A stretch of 14,372 nt of DNA from Oceanospirillaceae bacterium (GCA_023954795.1 JAGSHA010000041.1:1-14372), one strand, 5' to 3'; counted from the first letter of the stretch, positions 7,739-14,372 are shown. A program made the numbers and translations. Notes: generated from the sequence alone by a model not told the origin.

Positions 7739-9841
7739 TCAGGATGCAGCGAGTTTAAATACACTGATGGAGCGCTGAAGTTCTTCCGCCGCTTGTACCA
7801 GCTCATCAGACAGTTCAGTCTGCTGCTGCATCTCTGCGTTGGTTGCGTTCGAGGTTTCGCCGATGCTGCTCGCACGTTCTCGAAGCTGTTCGGCCACCTT
7901 CGCCTGTTTCACGGAGTTTTGTGCGATACGTATTACGGAATCTACCAGCGTTTGTGTGGTTGCACGGGTTTCATCCATACGCTCACCCGCTTCCTCTGCG
8001 AGTCGTGTGCCTTCAACAACGTCGGTGATTACGGTGTTCATTACGTTGATCGTATCGGCTGTCTCAAGCTGGATGTTGTTCACTAAGCTTTCGATCTCTG
8101 CTGTTGCCTCTCGAGAGTTCTCTGCCAGACGTTGTACCTCATCTACCACCACCATCAGGCCGCGACCGGCTTCACCGGCTGACGCTGCGTGCATGCTCGC
8201 ATTCAGAGACAATACATGGGTACGTTCGGAGATGTTGTTGATCAGGTTTACGATACCGCCGATCTCCTGGGAACGTTCTCCCAGACGCTTAATACGTTTT
8301 TCCGCTTCGTGAATGGTTTGACGGATCTTGTTGATACTGTCGATAGTCTGGGATACAGAATCCATCGCAGTTTCAGATGTCTTGATCGCTTTTTGCGAGG
8401 CATTGTTAGAGAGCAATGCCAGTTTGGAGATCAGCTCCATCGCTTTGATCGCGGAATCCAGACCCTGCAAGGTTTCGAGGATCTCTTCCTGCTCTCGGTT
8501 TGCGTAGCTCAGTACTGTTTCCGACTGTGATTTTACCTGCACCGATGCGTTGTTTACCCGGCTAGATACGTCACTTACTTCATGCAGTACCGATTCGATG
8601 GAGGAAGCCAGCTGGTTAATCGAGTCGGCAATCGCGCCGGTTACGTCTTCCGCAACCGGTACACGTACTGTCAGGTCTCGCTGACTGATTCGGAATACGT
8701 TCTGGATCAACTCGATGATCGAGCTGTTCAAGCGTTTGTTTTCTTCCTCTTTCTCTGCCAGTACGTGCTCTTTCTCATCAAGCAGGGAGTCAAGTACGGT
8801 CGCCAACTGTCCCAGTTCGTCTTTGGTGTCCAGATTACTGCGCGCAGTTACGTCACCGGTACGCACTTTATCGACGGTTGCCTGAATACGGTTGACCGTA
8901 TCGATTACACCGTACTTTGCAATGGTCAGTGCAATTGCCATCGCTACGATCATCAGACCCATGGAGATAAAGAAGTAGGTCACCATATCGAGCGTATCAG
9001 CAGCCTGTTTCTCCGAGTTTTGCATATTGTAGACGCCTGCCAGCTTATTGATCTCCTCGATCGCGGGTACAAGGTTCTGGATGATGTAGTGGACCTGAGA
9101 AAACTGTGTGGAGCTGCGGTCAATCGCTTCTGAGAGTTCTTCAAACAGCTCCTGTACTTCACGCATGTTTTCCAGAACGGCCACTTTGTTCTGCTTATAT
9201 TCAGTGATCTTGGCCGCTTCTAGCTGATTGATCAGGCGAGTCAGGTTTGTGTTAACTGCTTCGGAGGTTACGTCACTGCCGTTACTGGCAACATATTCCT
9301 CTACGGATGTACGGGTTCGTTCAAACTGGTCGCGCAGCCAGTCACGTTCCAGCCAGATGATCAATGCATCGGTTTCCCACAGAAGGGTTGCCACTTCCTT
9401 TGCCAAACCCGCGTCACTGGTTAGGCCTGCTTCCATCAAGGCTTCAGAGCCATCGTAGAACGTATCCTGATAGTCATCGATGATCGACTGGAATTCCTGG
9501 ATCTGCTGTTTGTCTTCGGTAGTACGCAGGTAGTTATGCAGGTTGCTGAGGTTATCATCAACCTGTGATGTGGCGGCGTTAAACTGGTTCAGCTGTTCCA
9601 GATCTCGGTCAACCTGAAAGCTTTTCTCGAAAAATCGTGCGCGAGCGATATTAATTTCAATACCGTTGACCAGCTTGGTGAATTCACCAAGATCATCTGC
9701 GCGAGCCTGTGCTTCTTCCTCAATGACGATGGTCTGATAGTAAGCGGCGCCCATGAACGAGAGCCCGATAAGCAGCAGGCCAAGCGCGAGCAGGAACTTG
9801 ACCGGCAACTTTATGTTCTGAAATTCCAAAAACGACCACAT
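7739..9841 (-). CDS. pilJ: Methyl-accepting chemotaxis transducer in the PilJ position
   Basis: The protein has 700 residues. TM1 lies at about 14-34, a periplasmic sensor domain at 35-287 and TM2 at 288-309. A HAMP domain (about 310-362) is followed by a second HAMP-like segment (about 370-423), and the cytoplasmic signalling coiled coil fills 440-700. The hairpin tip (537-562) is recognisable from SAGEAGRG and DEVQRLAENS. It reads ERTHVLSLNASMHAA where most MCPs have QTNLLALNAAIEAA. The protein should couple ligand sensing to ChpA through the CheW encoded upstream. The sensor domain has no QRMxSQR box typical of PilJ. Its start (INIARARFFEKSF) and its length of about 250 residues resemble helical-bimodular sensors, which is a guess. 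No C-terminal CheR-binding pentapeptide is visible (it ends KLAAS). ATG 9841 has GAGG about 10 nt upstream. The symbol rests on operon position and double HAMP, not on the sensor domain. Confidence 0.9.
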   Translation of the reverse strand: MWSFLEFQNIKLPVKFLLALGLLLIGLSFMGAAYYQTIVIEEEAQARADDLGEFTKLVNGIEINIARARFFEKSFQVDRDLEQLNQFNAATSQVDDNLSNLHNYLRTTEDKQQIQEFQSIIDDYQDTFYDGSEALMEAGLTSDAGLAKEVATLLWETDALIIWLERDWLRDQFERTRTSVEEYVASNGSDVTSEAVNTNLTRLINQLEAAKITEYKQNKVAVLENMREVQELFEELSEAIDRSSTQFSQVHYIIQNLVPAIEEINKLAGVYNMQNSEKQAADTLDMVTYFFISMGLMIVAMAIALTIAKYGVIDTVNRIQATVDKVRTGDVTARSNLDTKDELGQLATVLDSLLDEKEHVLAEKEEENKRLNSSIIELIQNVFRISQRDLTVRVPVAEDVTGAIADSINQLASSIESVLHEVSDVSSRVNNASVQVKSQSETVLSYANREQEEILETLQGLDSAIKAMELISKLALLSNNASQKAIKTSETAMDSVSQTIDSINKIRQTIHEAEKRIKRLGERSQEIGGIVNLINNISERTHVLSLNASMHAASAGEAGRGLMVVVDEVQRLAENSREATAEIESLVNNIQLETADTINVMNTVITDVVEGTRLAEEAGERMDETRATTQTLVDSVIRIAQNSVKQAKVAEQLRERASSIGETSNATNAEMQQQTELSDELVQAAEELQRSISVFKLAAS

Positions 9842-9872
9842 TACTCAGGTACCTCATAGGAAGTTATCTGTA

Positions 9873-9892
9873 TGCCTGTTTGGCGTCAGGCA
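9873..9892 (-). repeat. Small stem-loop in the pilI-pilJ gap
   Basis: TGCCTG and CAGGCA pair as a 6-bp stem around an 8-nt loop. It sits directly downstream (in transcription) of a stronger hairpin and upstream of the pilJ ribosome site. No U-tract follows, so a terminator is unlikely. Confidence 0.35.
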
Positions 9893-9894
9893 GT

Positions 9895-9919
9895 AGGTAA
9901 AGCGTGGGATGCTTTACCT
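9895..9919 (-). repeat. Intraoperonic stem-loop after the pilI stop codon
   Basis: AGGTAAAGC and GCTTTACCT form a perfect 9-bp stem with a 7-nt loop, 6 nt past the pilI stop. Downstream on the minus strand the sequence is TACTGCC, not U-rich. This argues for an RNA-processing or stability element, or a partial attenuator, rather than a full terminator. Confidence 0.5.
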
Positions 9920-9925
9920 TTGATA

Positions 9926-10402
9926 TTAAAAGCGTTCTTTTATTGCTGAAAAAAATCGACGGTGATCCAGTTCAGCCCATTCAGTTCCGTCATGTTCTAT
10001 GTAGCCGTCCAGGAACGAGTGGAAGTCTTCGTTAAAGGCGGCGGAAGAACTGTCTTCCAATGCATTGGGAGCGACGAGGGCGACAGGGGGGCTATCAAGT
10101 AAGATGCCTGCCATATAAGGCTGTTCATCAAGTAAAAGGACCCAGCGTTGGGTTTGACCTGAACTGTTATGATCGCCCGACAGCAGGGCAAGGTCATAAA
10201 CGGGAATGGTTTCACCGCGATGGTTAATAAACCCCTTGAACCAGTTCGGTGTGGTAGGAATAGGGCAGATACGTGGTTTGTTGACCAGTTCCGAATAGAG
10301 TGCGCGTGGTACCAAAAAATGGTTCCCAGCCACATTAAAGCCGTGACGGACTTCCTGAAAATTCTCAGGGGCGTCGGTCAGATTAAAAGCATCTGCTTCC
10401 AT
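9926..10402 (-). CDS. pilI: PilI-type CheW coupling protein
   Basis: The protein has 158 residues, cytoplasmic, and is a single CheW domain (about 15-155). The clearest signature is the stretch around residues 47-70 with PIPTTPNWFKGFINHRGE and then IPVYDL, the CheW/PilI pattern (P-x-x-P-x-W-x-x-G-x-x-x-x-R-G). It should bridge the transducer to the CheW-like domain of ChpA. It lies between pilH and the transducer gene, the same place as pilI in Pseudomonas. ATG 10402 has GGAG 7 nt upstream, a good ribosome site. Hairpins lie on both sides of the gene (10439-10466 and 9895-9919). The first ten residues or so are not part of the fold. Confidence 0.9.
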   Translation of the reverse strand: MEADAFNLTDAPENFQEVRHGFNVAGNHFLVPRALYSELVNKPRICPIPTTPNWFKGFINHRGETIPVYDLALLSGDHNSSGQTQRWVLLLDEQPYMAGILLDSPPVALVAPNALEDSSSAAFNEDFHSFLDGYIEHDGTEWAELDHRRFFSAIKERF

Positions 10403-10438
10403 GAACCAGCTCCAGGTAAATCTTATTATTATTGTGTT

Positions 10439-10466
10439 GGATCACCCGGGTTCTGTTGGGTGATCC
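10439..10466 (-). repeat. Stem-loop in the pilH-pilI gap
   Basis: GGATCACCC and GGGTGATCC form a perfect 9-bp stem with a 10-nt loop between the pilH stop (10484) and the pilI ribosome site. On the minus strand it is followed by AACACAATAATAATAAG, without a U-run. It is therefore more likely an mRNA processing or stability element than a terminator. Confidence 0.45.
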
Positions 10467-10483
10467 TGAAACGGGAAGACCCT

Positions 10484-10849
10484 TTATAACAGTTCTTTAA
10501 CCTGTTTGAGAATCTCTTCGTCTTCATAAGGCTTACCAATAACAGCTTTTGCCCCCTGAAGCTGTGCCCATACTTTATCGGCTTCCTGGTTTTTACTCGA
10601 CACAATAACGACCGGAATATCTTTAGTGGCGGCATCCTGAGTAATTTGTCGGCAAGCGGCAAAACCATCTACTTCAGGCATGACAACATCCATGAAGATA
10701 AGGTCGGGTTTCTCCTCCTGAGCTTTTTTCATCCCTTCACTGCCGTTGGAGGCAACAATAACCTCTGCATCAATGGTGCTGAGAAGTTGGCAGATGTGCA
10801 GTTGCTGAACGGTATCGTCTTCGACTACTAAGATTTTAGGTGATGGCAT
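10484..10849 (-). CDS. pilH: PilH-type single-domain response regulator
   Basis: The protein has 121 residues and is a stand-alone receiver with all key residues: D11/D12 acid pocket, acceptor D54 in FMDVVMP, S84 at the switch position and K106. The segment QEADKVWAQLQGA (88-100) closely matches the QETDKVWGKRQGA stretch I remember for Pseudomonas PilH, which supports PilH over a generic CheY. It accepts phosphate from ChpA and in Pseudomonas acts on pilus retraction or as a phosphate sink. There is no output domain. It lies 64 nt downstream of the PilG-like gene and upstream of pilI. ATG 10849 has only a weak purine-rich site (GGGTA, 8 nt or so upstream), so it may depend partly on translation from the gene before it. 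Confidence 0.92.
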   Translation of the reverse strand: MPSPKILVVEDDTVQQLHICQLLSTIDAEVIVASNGSEGMKKAQEEKPDLIFMDVVMPEVDGFAACRQITQDAATKDIPVVIVSSKNQEADKVWAQLQGAKAVIGKPYEDEEILKQVKELL

Positions 10850-10913
10850 GCTGGGTACCCGTTTTCTCTTTATCTTGCAAAATTAGCTGATCGGCCGTTT
10901 GAAACCGGCTCGG

Positions 10914-11735
10914 TTATTCTTTTTTAAACTCATCTACCCAATTGGAAACACGATTAATGACCTTTTGGAATTCATCCGGATTGATCGGCTTTGTCAGGTA
11001 GGTCGAGCACCCGGCCATGATGCCTTTAACCTCATCTAAGGGTGAGTTTTTTGAGGAAAGCATGATGATCGGGGTTTTTTTCATTTCAGGAAGTTCACGC
11101 ATGCGGGTGCAGGCTTCAAAGCCATCGATACCCGGCATGACAATATCCAGAAACAGAAAGTCGTAATGGTTGTCTGCAACTTTTGCCAGAGCGGATTCAC
11201 CATCGTCGGCAAAGTCGACACTGACGGGCAGTGGCAGCTTTTCCAGTTCGCCGGCTAGTGCTTGTTGCATGGGTTGGCTGTCGTCCACAACCAGTACACA
11301 GTATCCCGTGCGGTCGTTTTTAGCTTCGGCTGCCAACCGGTGAGCGGTTTCAGCCTGTTCTTCATATTTGCTAAACAGATTCTCTTTGTCTGCGTCGTCT
11401 TGCTCCGGTTCAGCAGCACAATACTCTTCGTTCTCGGATGTCATTTTATCCAGAGTGCGGACAACCCTGGAGGAAACTAGAGGATAGCCTAGATGGGAGT
11501 ATGCAGAATCTGACGGCTTTTCTTTCGATACGACAATAAGGCGAGACTGGTATCCGCGTGGTAGCGCAGAAATTTGCTCGGTTTGCAGATTGTCCATGCC
11601 AAATACAAGCAGGAGGTCTGGGAGGTTTTCAGGATTAAACTCGGTCAGTACGTAACGATTATTTTTTGACAGCCTAAGCATTTTTTCGAGCTTAACGAGC
11701 TGGTCGGCAGGAAAACCAAACGATCCGATATTCAT
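10914..11735 (-). CDS. PilG-like response regulator with an extra N-terminal domain
   Basis: The protein has 273 residues and is the first gene of the chemosensory operon. The C-terminal receiver (about 145-265) has D151/D152, acceptor D197 in FLDIVMP, S227 in IMLSSKN and K249 in YLTKP, so it should be phosphorylated by ChpA. The pattern of this domain resembles PilG (IMLSSK, YLTKP, LAKVAD). PilG itself is only about 135 residues. The extra residues 1-98 alternate strand-like hydrophobic runs (PDLLLVFG, RLIVVS) with helices, and end in a segment like the last strand and helix of a receiver. This suggests a degenerate receiver lacking the acid pair and the Lys. An acidic, Gln/Glu-rich linker (100-140) joins the halves. 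ATG 11735 has AGGA 6 nt upstream, a good site. No DNA-binding domain is present. Assignment to the PilG role rests on position and receiver similarity. Confidence 0.85.
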   Translation of the reverse strand: MNIGSFGFPADQLVKLEKMLRLSKNNRYVLTEFNPENLPDLLLVFGMDNLQTEQISALPRGYQSRLIVVSKEKPSDSAYSHLGYPLVSSRVVRTLDKMTSENEEYCAAEPEQDDADKENLFSKYEEQAETAHRLAAEAKNDRTGYCVLVVDDSQPMQQALAGELEKLPLPVSVDFADDGESALAKVADNHYDFLFLDIVMPGIDGFEACTRMRELPEMKKTPIIMLSSKNSPLDEVKGIMAGCSTYLTKPINPDEFQKVINRVSNWVDEFKKE

Positions 11736-11870
11736 CTTTTATCCTGTCAGAGTGCTAATCGAGTTTGCAGAACAGTAATTACATAAGCAGATCGTATAAT
11801 TACATGCGGTCTCATTATTTTCATCGAAGTTGCAAACTAAATTAGAACACTATTATTTATTGTTATTCTG

Positions 11871-11889
11871 TCGGTAGTTCCTCTACCGA
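11871..11889. repeat. Inverted repeat in the operon leader
   Basis: TCGGTAG and CTACCGA are perfect inverted repeats around TTCCT. It lies between the presumed promoter and the first operon gene. It could be an operator or an RNA stem in the leader. It is not followed by a U-run on the minus strand. Confidence 0.4.
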
Positions 11890-11960
11890 ACTATTTTGTA
11901 CACTAATACGGTTCATAAGGACAAGTCACTGGGGCCATAAAACCAAGGAAATCGTCGATA

Positions 11961-11988
11961 GTTATACCTTTGTTTAGATTTGTGACAA
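11961..11988 (-). promoter_or_regulatory. Sigma70-like promoter for the chemosensory operon
   Basis: On the minus strand, TTGTCA (11988-11983) is followed after 16 bp by TATAAC (11966-11961). Each hexamer matches its consensus at 5 of 6 positions (TTGTCA vs TTGACA, TATAAC vs TATAAT). It points to the PilG-like gene and would leave a leader of about 215-220 nt. It is the best promoter I can see in this gap, but not tested. Confidence 0.45.
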
Positions 11989-12157
11989 GCCTCTTATTGA
12001 TATTAGGGGTGATTAGATGCTCGTCATTGAGGTTTGGTCTTCAATGATGCTGAAAGTAAATATGAGCAGAGACTGTGCGATTGGACAGTAGGCAGCCATT
12101 TAGTTTAGCTCGGCTGTCGAAGTGGCGGCGTATACTAAGCGCGGAGTTTAGATATGT

Positions 12158-12189
12158 CCAAAAGCCACGGCAGTTGCCATGGCTTTTGG
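12158..12189 (-). terminator. Hairpin terminator after proS
   Basis: A perfect 10-bp stem CCAAAAGCCA / TGGCTTTTGG surrounds a loop in which GGC and GCC can pair further. It lies 16 nt past the proS stop. The AAAAGCC...GGCTTTT arrangement is typical of an intrinsic terminator and is symmetric, so it could act in both directions. Confidence 0.75.
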
Positions 12190-12204
12190 TCTGAGGGGAG
12201 GAGC

Positions 12205-13926
12205 TTAGCCTTTTGCGTTTTGCTTCAGCAGATCTACGATCTGATCAAGCGCCACTTCTTGCTTGTCCTCGTCACGGCGGTGTTTGTATTCCACTGTGCC
12301 TGCTTTGATGCCGCGGTCGGAGATGACAACGCGGTGAGGAATGCCAATCAGTTCCATATCGGCAAACTTAACACCTGGGCTGACCTTCGCACGGTCATCC
12401 AGCAAAACGTCATAGCCAGCAGCTGTCAGTTCGTTGTAGAGACGCTCTGATTCAGCGCGCACTTCTTCGGATTTTTCGTATTTCAGTGCCACAATGGAGA
12501 TGGTGAACGGTGCGATAGACTCAGGCCAGATAATGCCACGGTCATCGTAGTTCTGTTCAATAGCGGCTGCGACAACACGCGTTACGCCAATGCCGTAGCA
12601 ACCCATATCCATAACGACGGATTTACCGTTTTCATCCAGAACGGTTGCGTTCAGCGCTTCTGAGTACTTCTGCCCCAACTGGAAAATATGACCGACTTCA
12701 ATGCCACGCTTAATAATCAGGTTACCCTGACCGTCGGGGCTTGGGTCACCTTCAAGTACGTTACGCAGATCCGCAACTTCCGGCATCGGAAGATCACGCT
12801 CCCAGTTGATGCCGAAGTAGTGTTTGCCGTCGATGTTCGCACCGGCGCCGAAATCTGAAGCGTTTGCCAGCATGCGGTCGATGATGCATGGAATATTCAG
12901 GTTAACCGGTCCCAATGAACCTGCACCCGCGCCAATGACATCACGGAACTGTTCTTCTGTTGCAAAGGTCAGTGGCTCAGCGACCTGTGCCAGCTTCTCT
13001 GCTTTGATTTCGTTCAGGTCATGGTCGCCACGTACCAACAGAGCAACGAAGTCTGCTTCGCACTCTTCGGATGCCATCACTACCAGTGTTTTGACGGTTT
13101 TCTCGATAGGTACGTTATGTTGCTCAACCAGTTCGGCAATGGTTTTGGCATTTGGCGTATCAACCAGCGTCATTTCGGCTGTTGGTGCTGCACGCTCACC
13201 CGCGGGTGCCAAAGCTTCTGCCAGCTCAACGTTAGCGGCATAATTGCTGGTATCAGAGAATGCGATGTCGTCTTCACCCGAGTCTGCCAGTACATGGAAC
13301 TCGTGCGATGCATTACCACCTATAGATCCGGTGTCGGCCAGTACTGGACGGAAATCCAAGCCCAGACGCGTGAAGATATTAGTGTACGCCTGGTACATCA
13401 CGTCATAGGTTTGCTGCAACGACTCTTTGCCAACGTGGAACGAGTATGCATCCTTCATGATAAATTCACGGGAACGCATGATGCCAAAGCGTGGGCGAAT
13501 TTCGTCGCGGAATTTGGTCTGTACCTGATAGAAGTTCGCTGGCAGCTGTTTATAGCTCTTCAGCTCACGGCGAACCATGTCAGTGATAACTTCTTCGTGG
13601 GTTGGGCCAACGCAGAATTCACGGTTGTGACGGTCACGTACGCGTAGCAGTTCAGGTCCGTACATCTCCCAGCGGCCAGACTCTTCCCAAAGCTCAGCGG
13701 GTTGGATAGCGGGCATCAGTACTTCTTGGGCGCCGGATTTGTCCATTTCATCACGGACAATTTTTTCCACCTTGCGCAGGGTTTTAAGACCCATCGGCAG
13801 CCAGGTGTAGAGGCCGGATGCCAGTTTGCGAATCATACCGGCACGCAGCATCAGCTGATGGCTGATAACTTCTGCGTCGGATGGTGTCTCTTTAAGAGTA
13901 GCAATCAGATATTGGCTTGCGCGCAT
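12205..13926 (-). CDS. proS: Prolyl-tRNA synthetase, bacterial type with editing domain
   Basis: The protein has 573 residues, the usual size of the bacterial ProRS, and charges tRNA-Pro in the cytoplasm. The class II core shows the GPTHEEV stretch (108-114), motif 2 (FRDEIRPRFGIMRSREF, 139-155) and motif 3 (GCYGIGVTR, 442-450). Between them lies the YbaK-like INS editing domain (about 220-400), which removes mischarged Ala. Its K279, D350 and H369 sit at the same numbers as the residues known from the E. coli enzyme. The C-terminal anticodon-binding domain (about 470-573) ends the protein. Nothing is missing or shifted. ATG 13926 has AAGGA a few bases upstream. The gene is monocistronic or at least separated on both sides by hairpins, and is a housekeeping marker at the edge of the chemosensory operon. 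Confidence 0.98.
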   Translation of the reverse strand: MRASQYLIATLKETPSDAEVISHQLMLRAGMIRKLASGLYTWLPMGLKTLRKVEKIVRDEMDKSGAQEVLMPAIQPAELWEESGRWEMYGPELLRVRDRHNREFCVGPTHEEVITDMVRRELKSYKQLPANFYQVQTKFRDEIRPRFGIMRSREFIMKDAYSFHVGKESLQQTYDVMYQAYTNIFTRLGLDFRPVLADTGSIGGNASHEFHVLADSGEDDIAFSDTSNYAANVELAEALAPAGERAAPTAEMTLVDTPNAKTIAELVEQHNVPIEKTVKTLVVMASEECEADFVALLVRGDHDLNEIKAEKLAQVAEPLTFATEEQFRDVIGAGAGSLGPVNLNIPCIIDRMLANASDFGAGANIDGKHYFGINWERDLPMPEVADLRNVLEGDPSPDGQGNLIIKRGIEVGHIFQLGQKYSEALNATVLDENGKSVVMDMGCYGIGVTRVVAAAIEQNYDDRGIIWPESIAPFTISIVALKYEKSEEVRAESERLYNELTAAGYDVLLDDRAKVSPGVKFADMELIGIPHRVVISDRGIKAGTVEYKHRRDEDKQEVALDQIVDLLKQNAKG

Positions 13927-14229
13927 AGATCCTTAACCCATGAGTGAATTCAGTCGTTGAAAACCGACCATTTTAGGGCTCCGTCCGCAGCCTGCCAAGG
14001 TTTGTATTGAATCAATTGGTCTTGTTCCACATATTCTCGCCGCAAATACCCTGTTTCCGGTTATTAATCGTGCAATAAGGGCGAGTGTGTTCTGAAGGAG
14101 TAGGGAATGTCGGAGCATAAAAGCAGGATCTTCTCTTTCGCATTATCGCGAAAAGGTTGGCTGCCTTTTGGGCAAGGTGATTGGGGCTTGAGTTTCCCCA
14201 GTGGGATATCGGTATGGTGTGGAAGGCAA
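13927..14229. other. Intergenic region upstream of proS (about 300 bp)
   Basis: The gap probably holds the proS promoter on the minus strand, though I see no hexamer pair better than a weak one (TGGAAC, 17 bp, TACAAA, at about 13990-14025). Toward the right it contains a short hairpin (TTTCGC/GCGAAA, near 14140-14157) and the front of a small plus-strand reading frame. Confidence 0.5.
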
Positions 14230-14268
14230 ACAGGGTGGTTGATCAACCACCCTGTATCTTGCCGATGA
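14107..14268 (+). CDS. Doubtful small open frame with a strong ribosome site (53 aa)
   Basis: ATG 14107 is preceded by GAAGGAG with about 7 nt spacing, which is better than several real genes here. The product would be 53 residues, rich in Gly, Ser and Trp, with a hydrophilic start (MSEHKSR) and no recognisable domain. It runs through the palindrome that ends the MscS-family gene on the other strand. It is the only plus-strand candidate in the window. Chance is the more likely explanation. Confidence 0.15.
   Translation: MSEHKSRIFSFALSRKGWLPFGQGDWGLSFPSGISVWCGRQTGWLINHPVSCR
14230..14255 (-). terminator. Palindromic hairpin terminator of the MscS-family gene
   Basis: A perfect 26-bp palindrome (13-bp arms, ACAGGGTGGTTGA and its complement, no spacer) lies 16 nt past the MscS-family stop codon. 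On the minus strand it is followed by TTTGCCTTCC, a short U-run. The GC-rich stem and position fit an intrinsic terminator. Confidence 0.6.
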
Positions 14269-14271
14269 TGC

Positions 14272-14372
14272 TTACGCGCTGTTTTTCAGAGTCACTTCCC
14301 GTTGCGGGAATGGGATCTCAATAGACGCTTGCTGGAAGGCGGTATAGACGGCCAGATTGACCTGATATTGCA
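14272..14372 (-). CDS. MscS-family mechanosensitive channel, C-terminal end only
   Basis: Only the last 32 complete codons are in the window. They read as a helix (YQVNLAVYTAFQQA) followed by SIEIPFPQREVTLKNSA and a TAA stop. The I-E-I-P-F-P-Q-R pattern is the usual C-terminal end of the cytoplasmic domain in MscS-type channels, which release solutes on hypo-osmotic shock. Which subfamily it belongs to cannot be told, since the membrane part lies outside the window. Confidence 0.8.
   Translation of the reverse strand, partial: QYQVNLAVYTAFQQASIEIPFPQREVTLKNSA

Larger units (their letters stand above)
11736..12157. other. Intergenic region upstream of the chemosensory operon (about 420 bp)
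   Basis: The gap between the proS terminator and the operon contains a sigma70-like promoter facing left (11961-11988) and a 7-bp stem-loop (11871-11889) within the presumed leader. Around the first gene it is AT-rich. No gene is supported: the best small plus-strand frame is 24 codons (12017-12091). Confidence 0.6.

Noticed and set aside
7839..8312. 157-aa plus-strand frame opposite the transducer gene
   Set aside because: It is fully antisense to the conserved MCP signalling domain and rich in Ser/Arg, as expected of a shadow frame.
10894..10909. GCCG/CGGC stem in the gap between the PilG-like gene and pilH
   Set aside because: Only 4 bp with an 8-nt loop and no U-run directly after; too weak to list as a terminator or regulatory element.
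12017..12091. 24-codon plus-strand frame preceded by AGGGG at good spacing
   Set aside because: Too short, no recognisable features, no partner gene downstream on that strand; most likely chance.
12154..12450. 98-aa plus-strand frame starting at the proS terminator, with GGAG about 9 nt upstream
   Set aside because: It lies almost wholly antisense to the C-terminal coding part of proS and its start is inside the terminator stem; the sequence is a shadow of proS.
13021..13647. 208-aa plus-strand frame opposite proS
   Set aside because: It is antisense to the editing and catalytic domains of ProRS, with no ribosome site or recognisable domain.
1..14372. CRISPR arrays, tRNA/rRNA genes, insertion sequences, prophage or toxin-antitoxin genes
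   Set aside because: I saw no regular spaced repeats, no cloverleaf-like segment, no transposase or integrase frame and no terminal inverted repeats with target duplications.

Overview
The window looks like chromosomal DNA from a marine gammaproteobacterium, probably of the Oceanospirillales type. The basis is intermediate GC content, a bacterial-type ProRS with its editing insert, and a Pil-Chp chemosensory operon like that of Pseudomonas and its relatives. The genus cannot be fixed from sequence alone. Every confident gene lies on the minus strand, so the window is transcribed from right to left.

Layout in transcription order. (1) The C-terminal end of an MscS-family mechanosensitive channel (14272-14372), closed by a 26-bp palindromic hairpin. 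(2) A gap of about 300 bp, then proS (12205-13926), followed by a strong hairpin terminator. (3) A gap of about 450 bp holding a good sigma70-like promoter about 220 bp upstream of the next gene. (4) A six-gene chemosensory operon of the Pil-Chp (type IV pilus) class: a two-domain PilG-like response regulator, pilH, a pilI-like CheW, a PilJ-position methyl-accepting transducer, a chpA-type CheA hybrid kinase, and a secreted protein with two PilJ-type boxes. The operon ends at an 11-bp-stem hairpin (2855-2901). (5) A gap of about 550 bp, then a membrane diguanylate cyclase/phosphodiesterase (5TM-PAS-PAS-GGDEF-EAL) that runs off the left edge within its EAL domain.

How the genes should work together. 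The transducer and CheW hold the ChpA kinase in an array. ChpA autophosphorylates its Hpt histidine and passes phosphate to the PilG-like and PilH receivers, which in Pseudomonas control pilus extension, retraction and cAMP. The neighbouring GGDEF-EAL protein could link the same surface behaviour to c-di-GMP, but it is probably a separate transcription unit.

The operon departs from the Pseudomonas model in several ways. No pilK (CheR) or chpB (CheB) lies within it. ChpA is compact, with one phosphorylatable Hpt and degenerate N-terminal repeats. The PilG slot holds a receiver with an extra N-terminal domain that looks like a dead receiver. The transducer's periplasmic domain lacks the PilJ signature, which instead appears twice in the secreted protein encoded last. 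That possible split sensor is the most interesting feature of the window.
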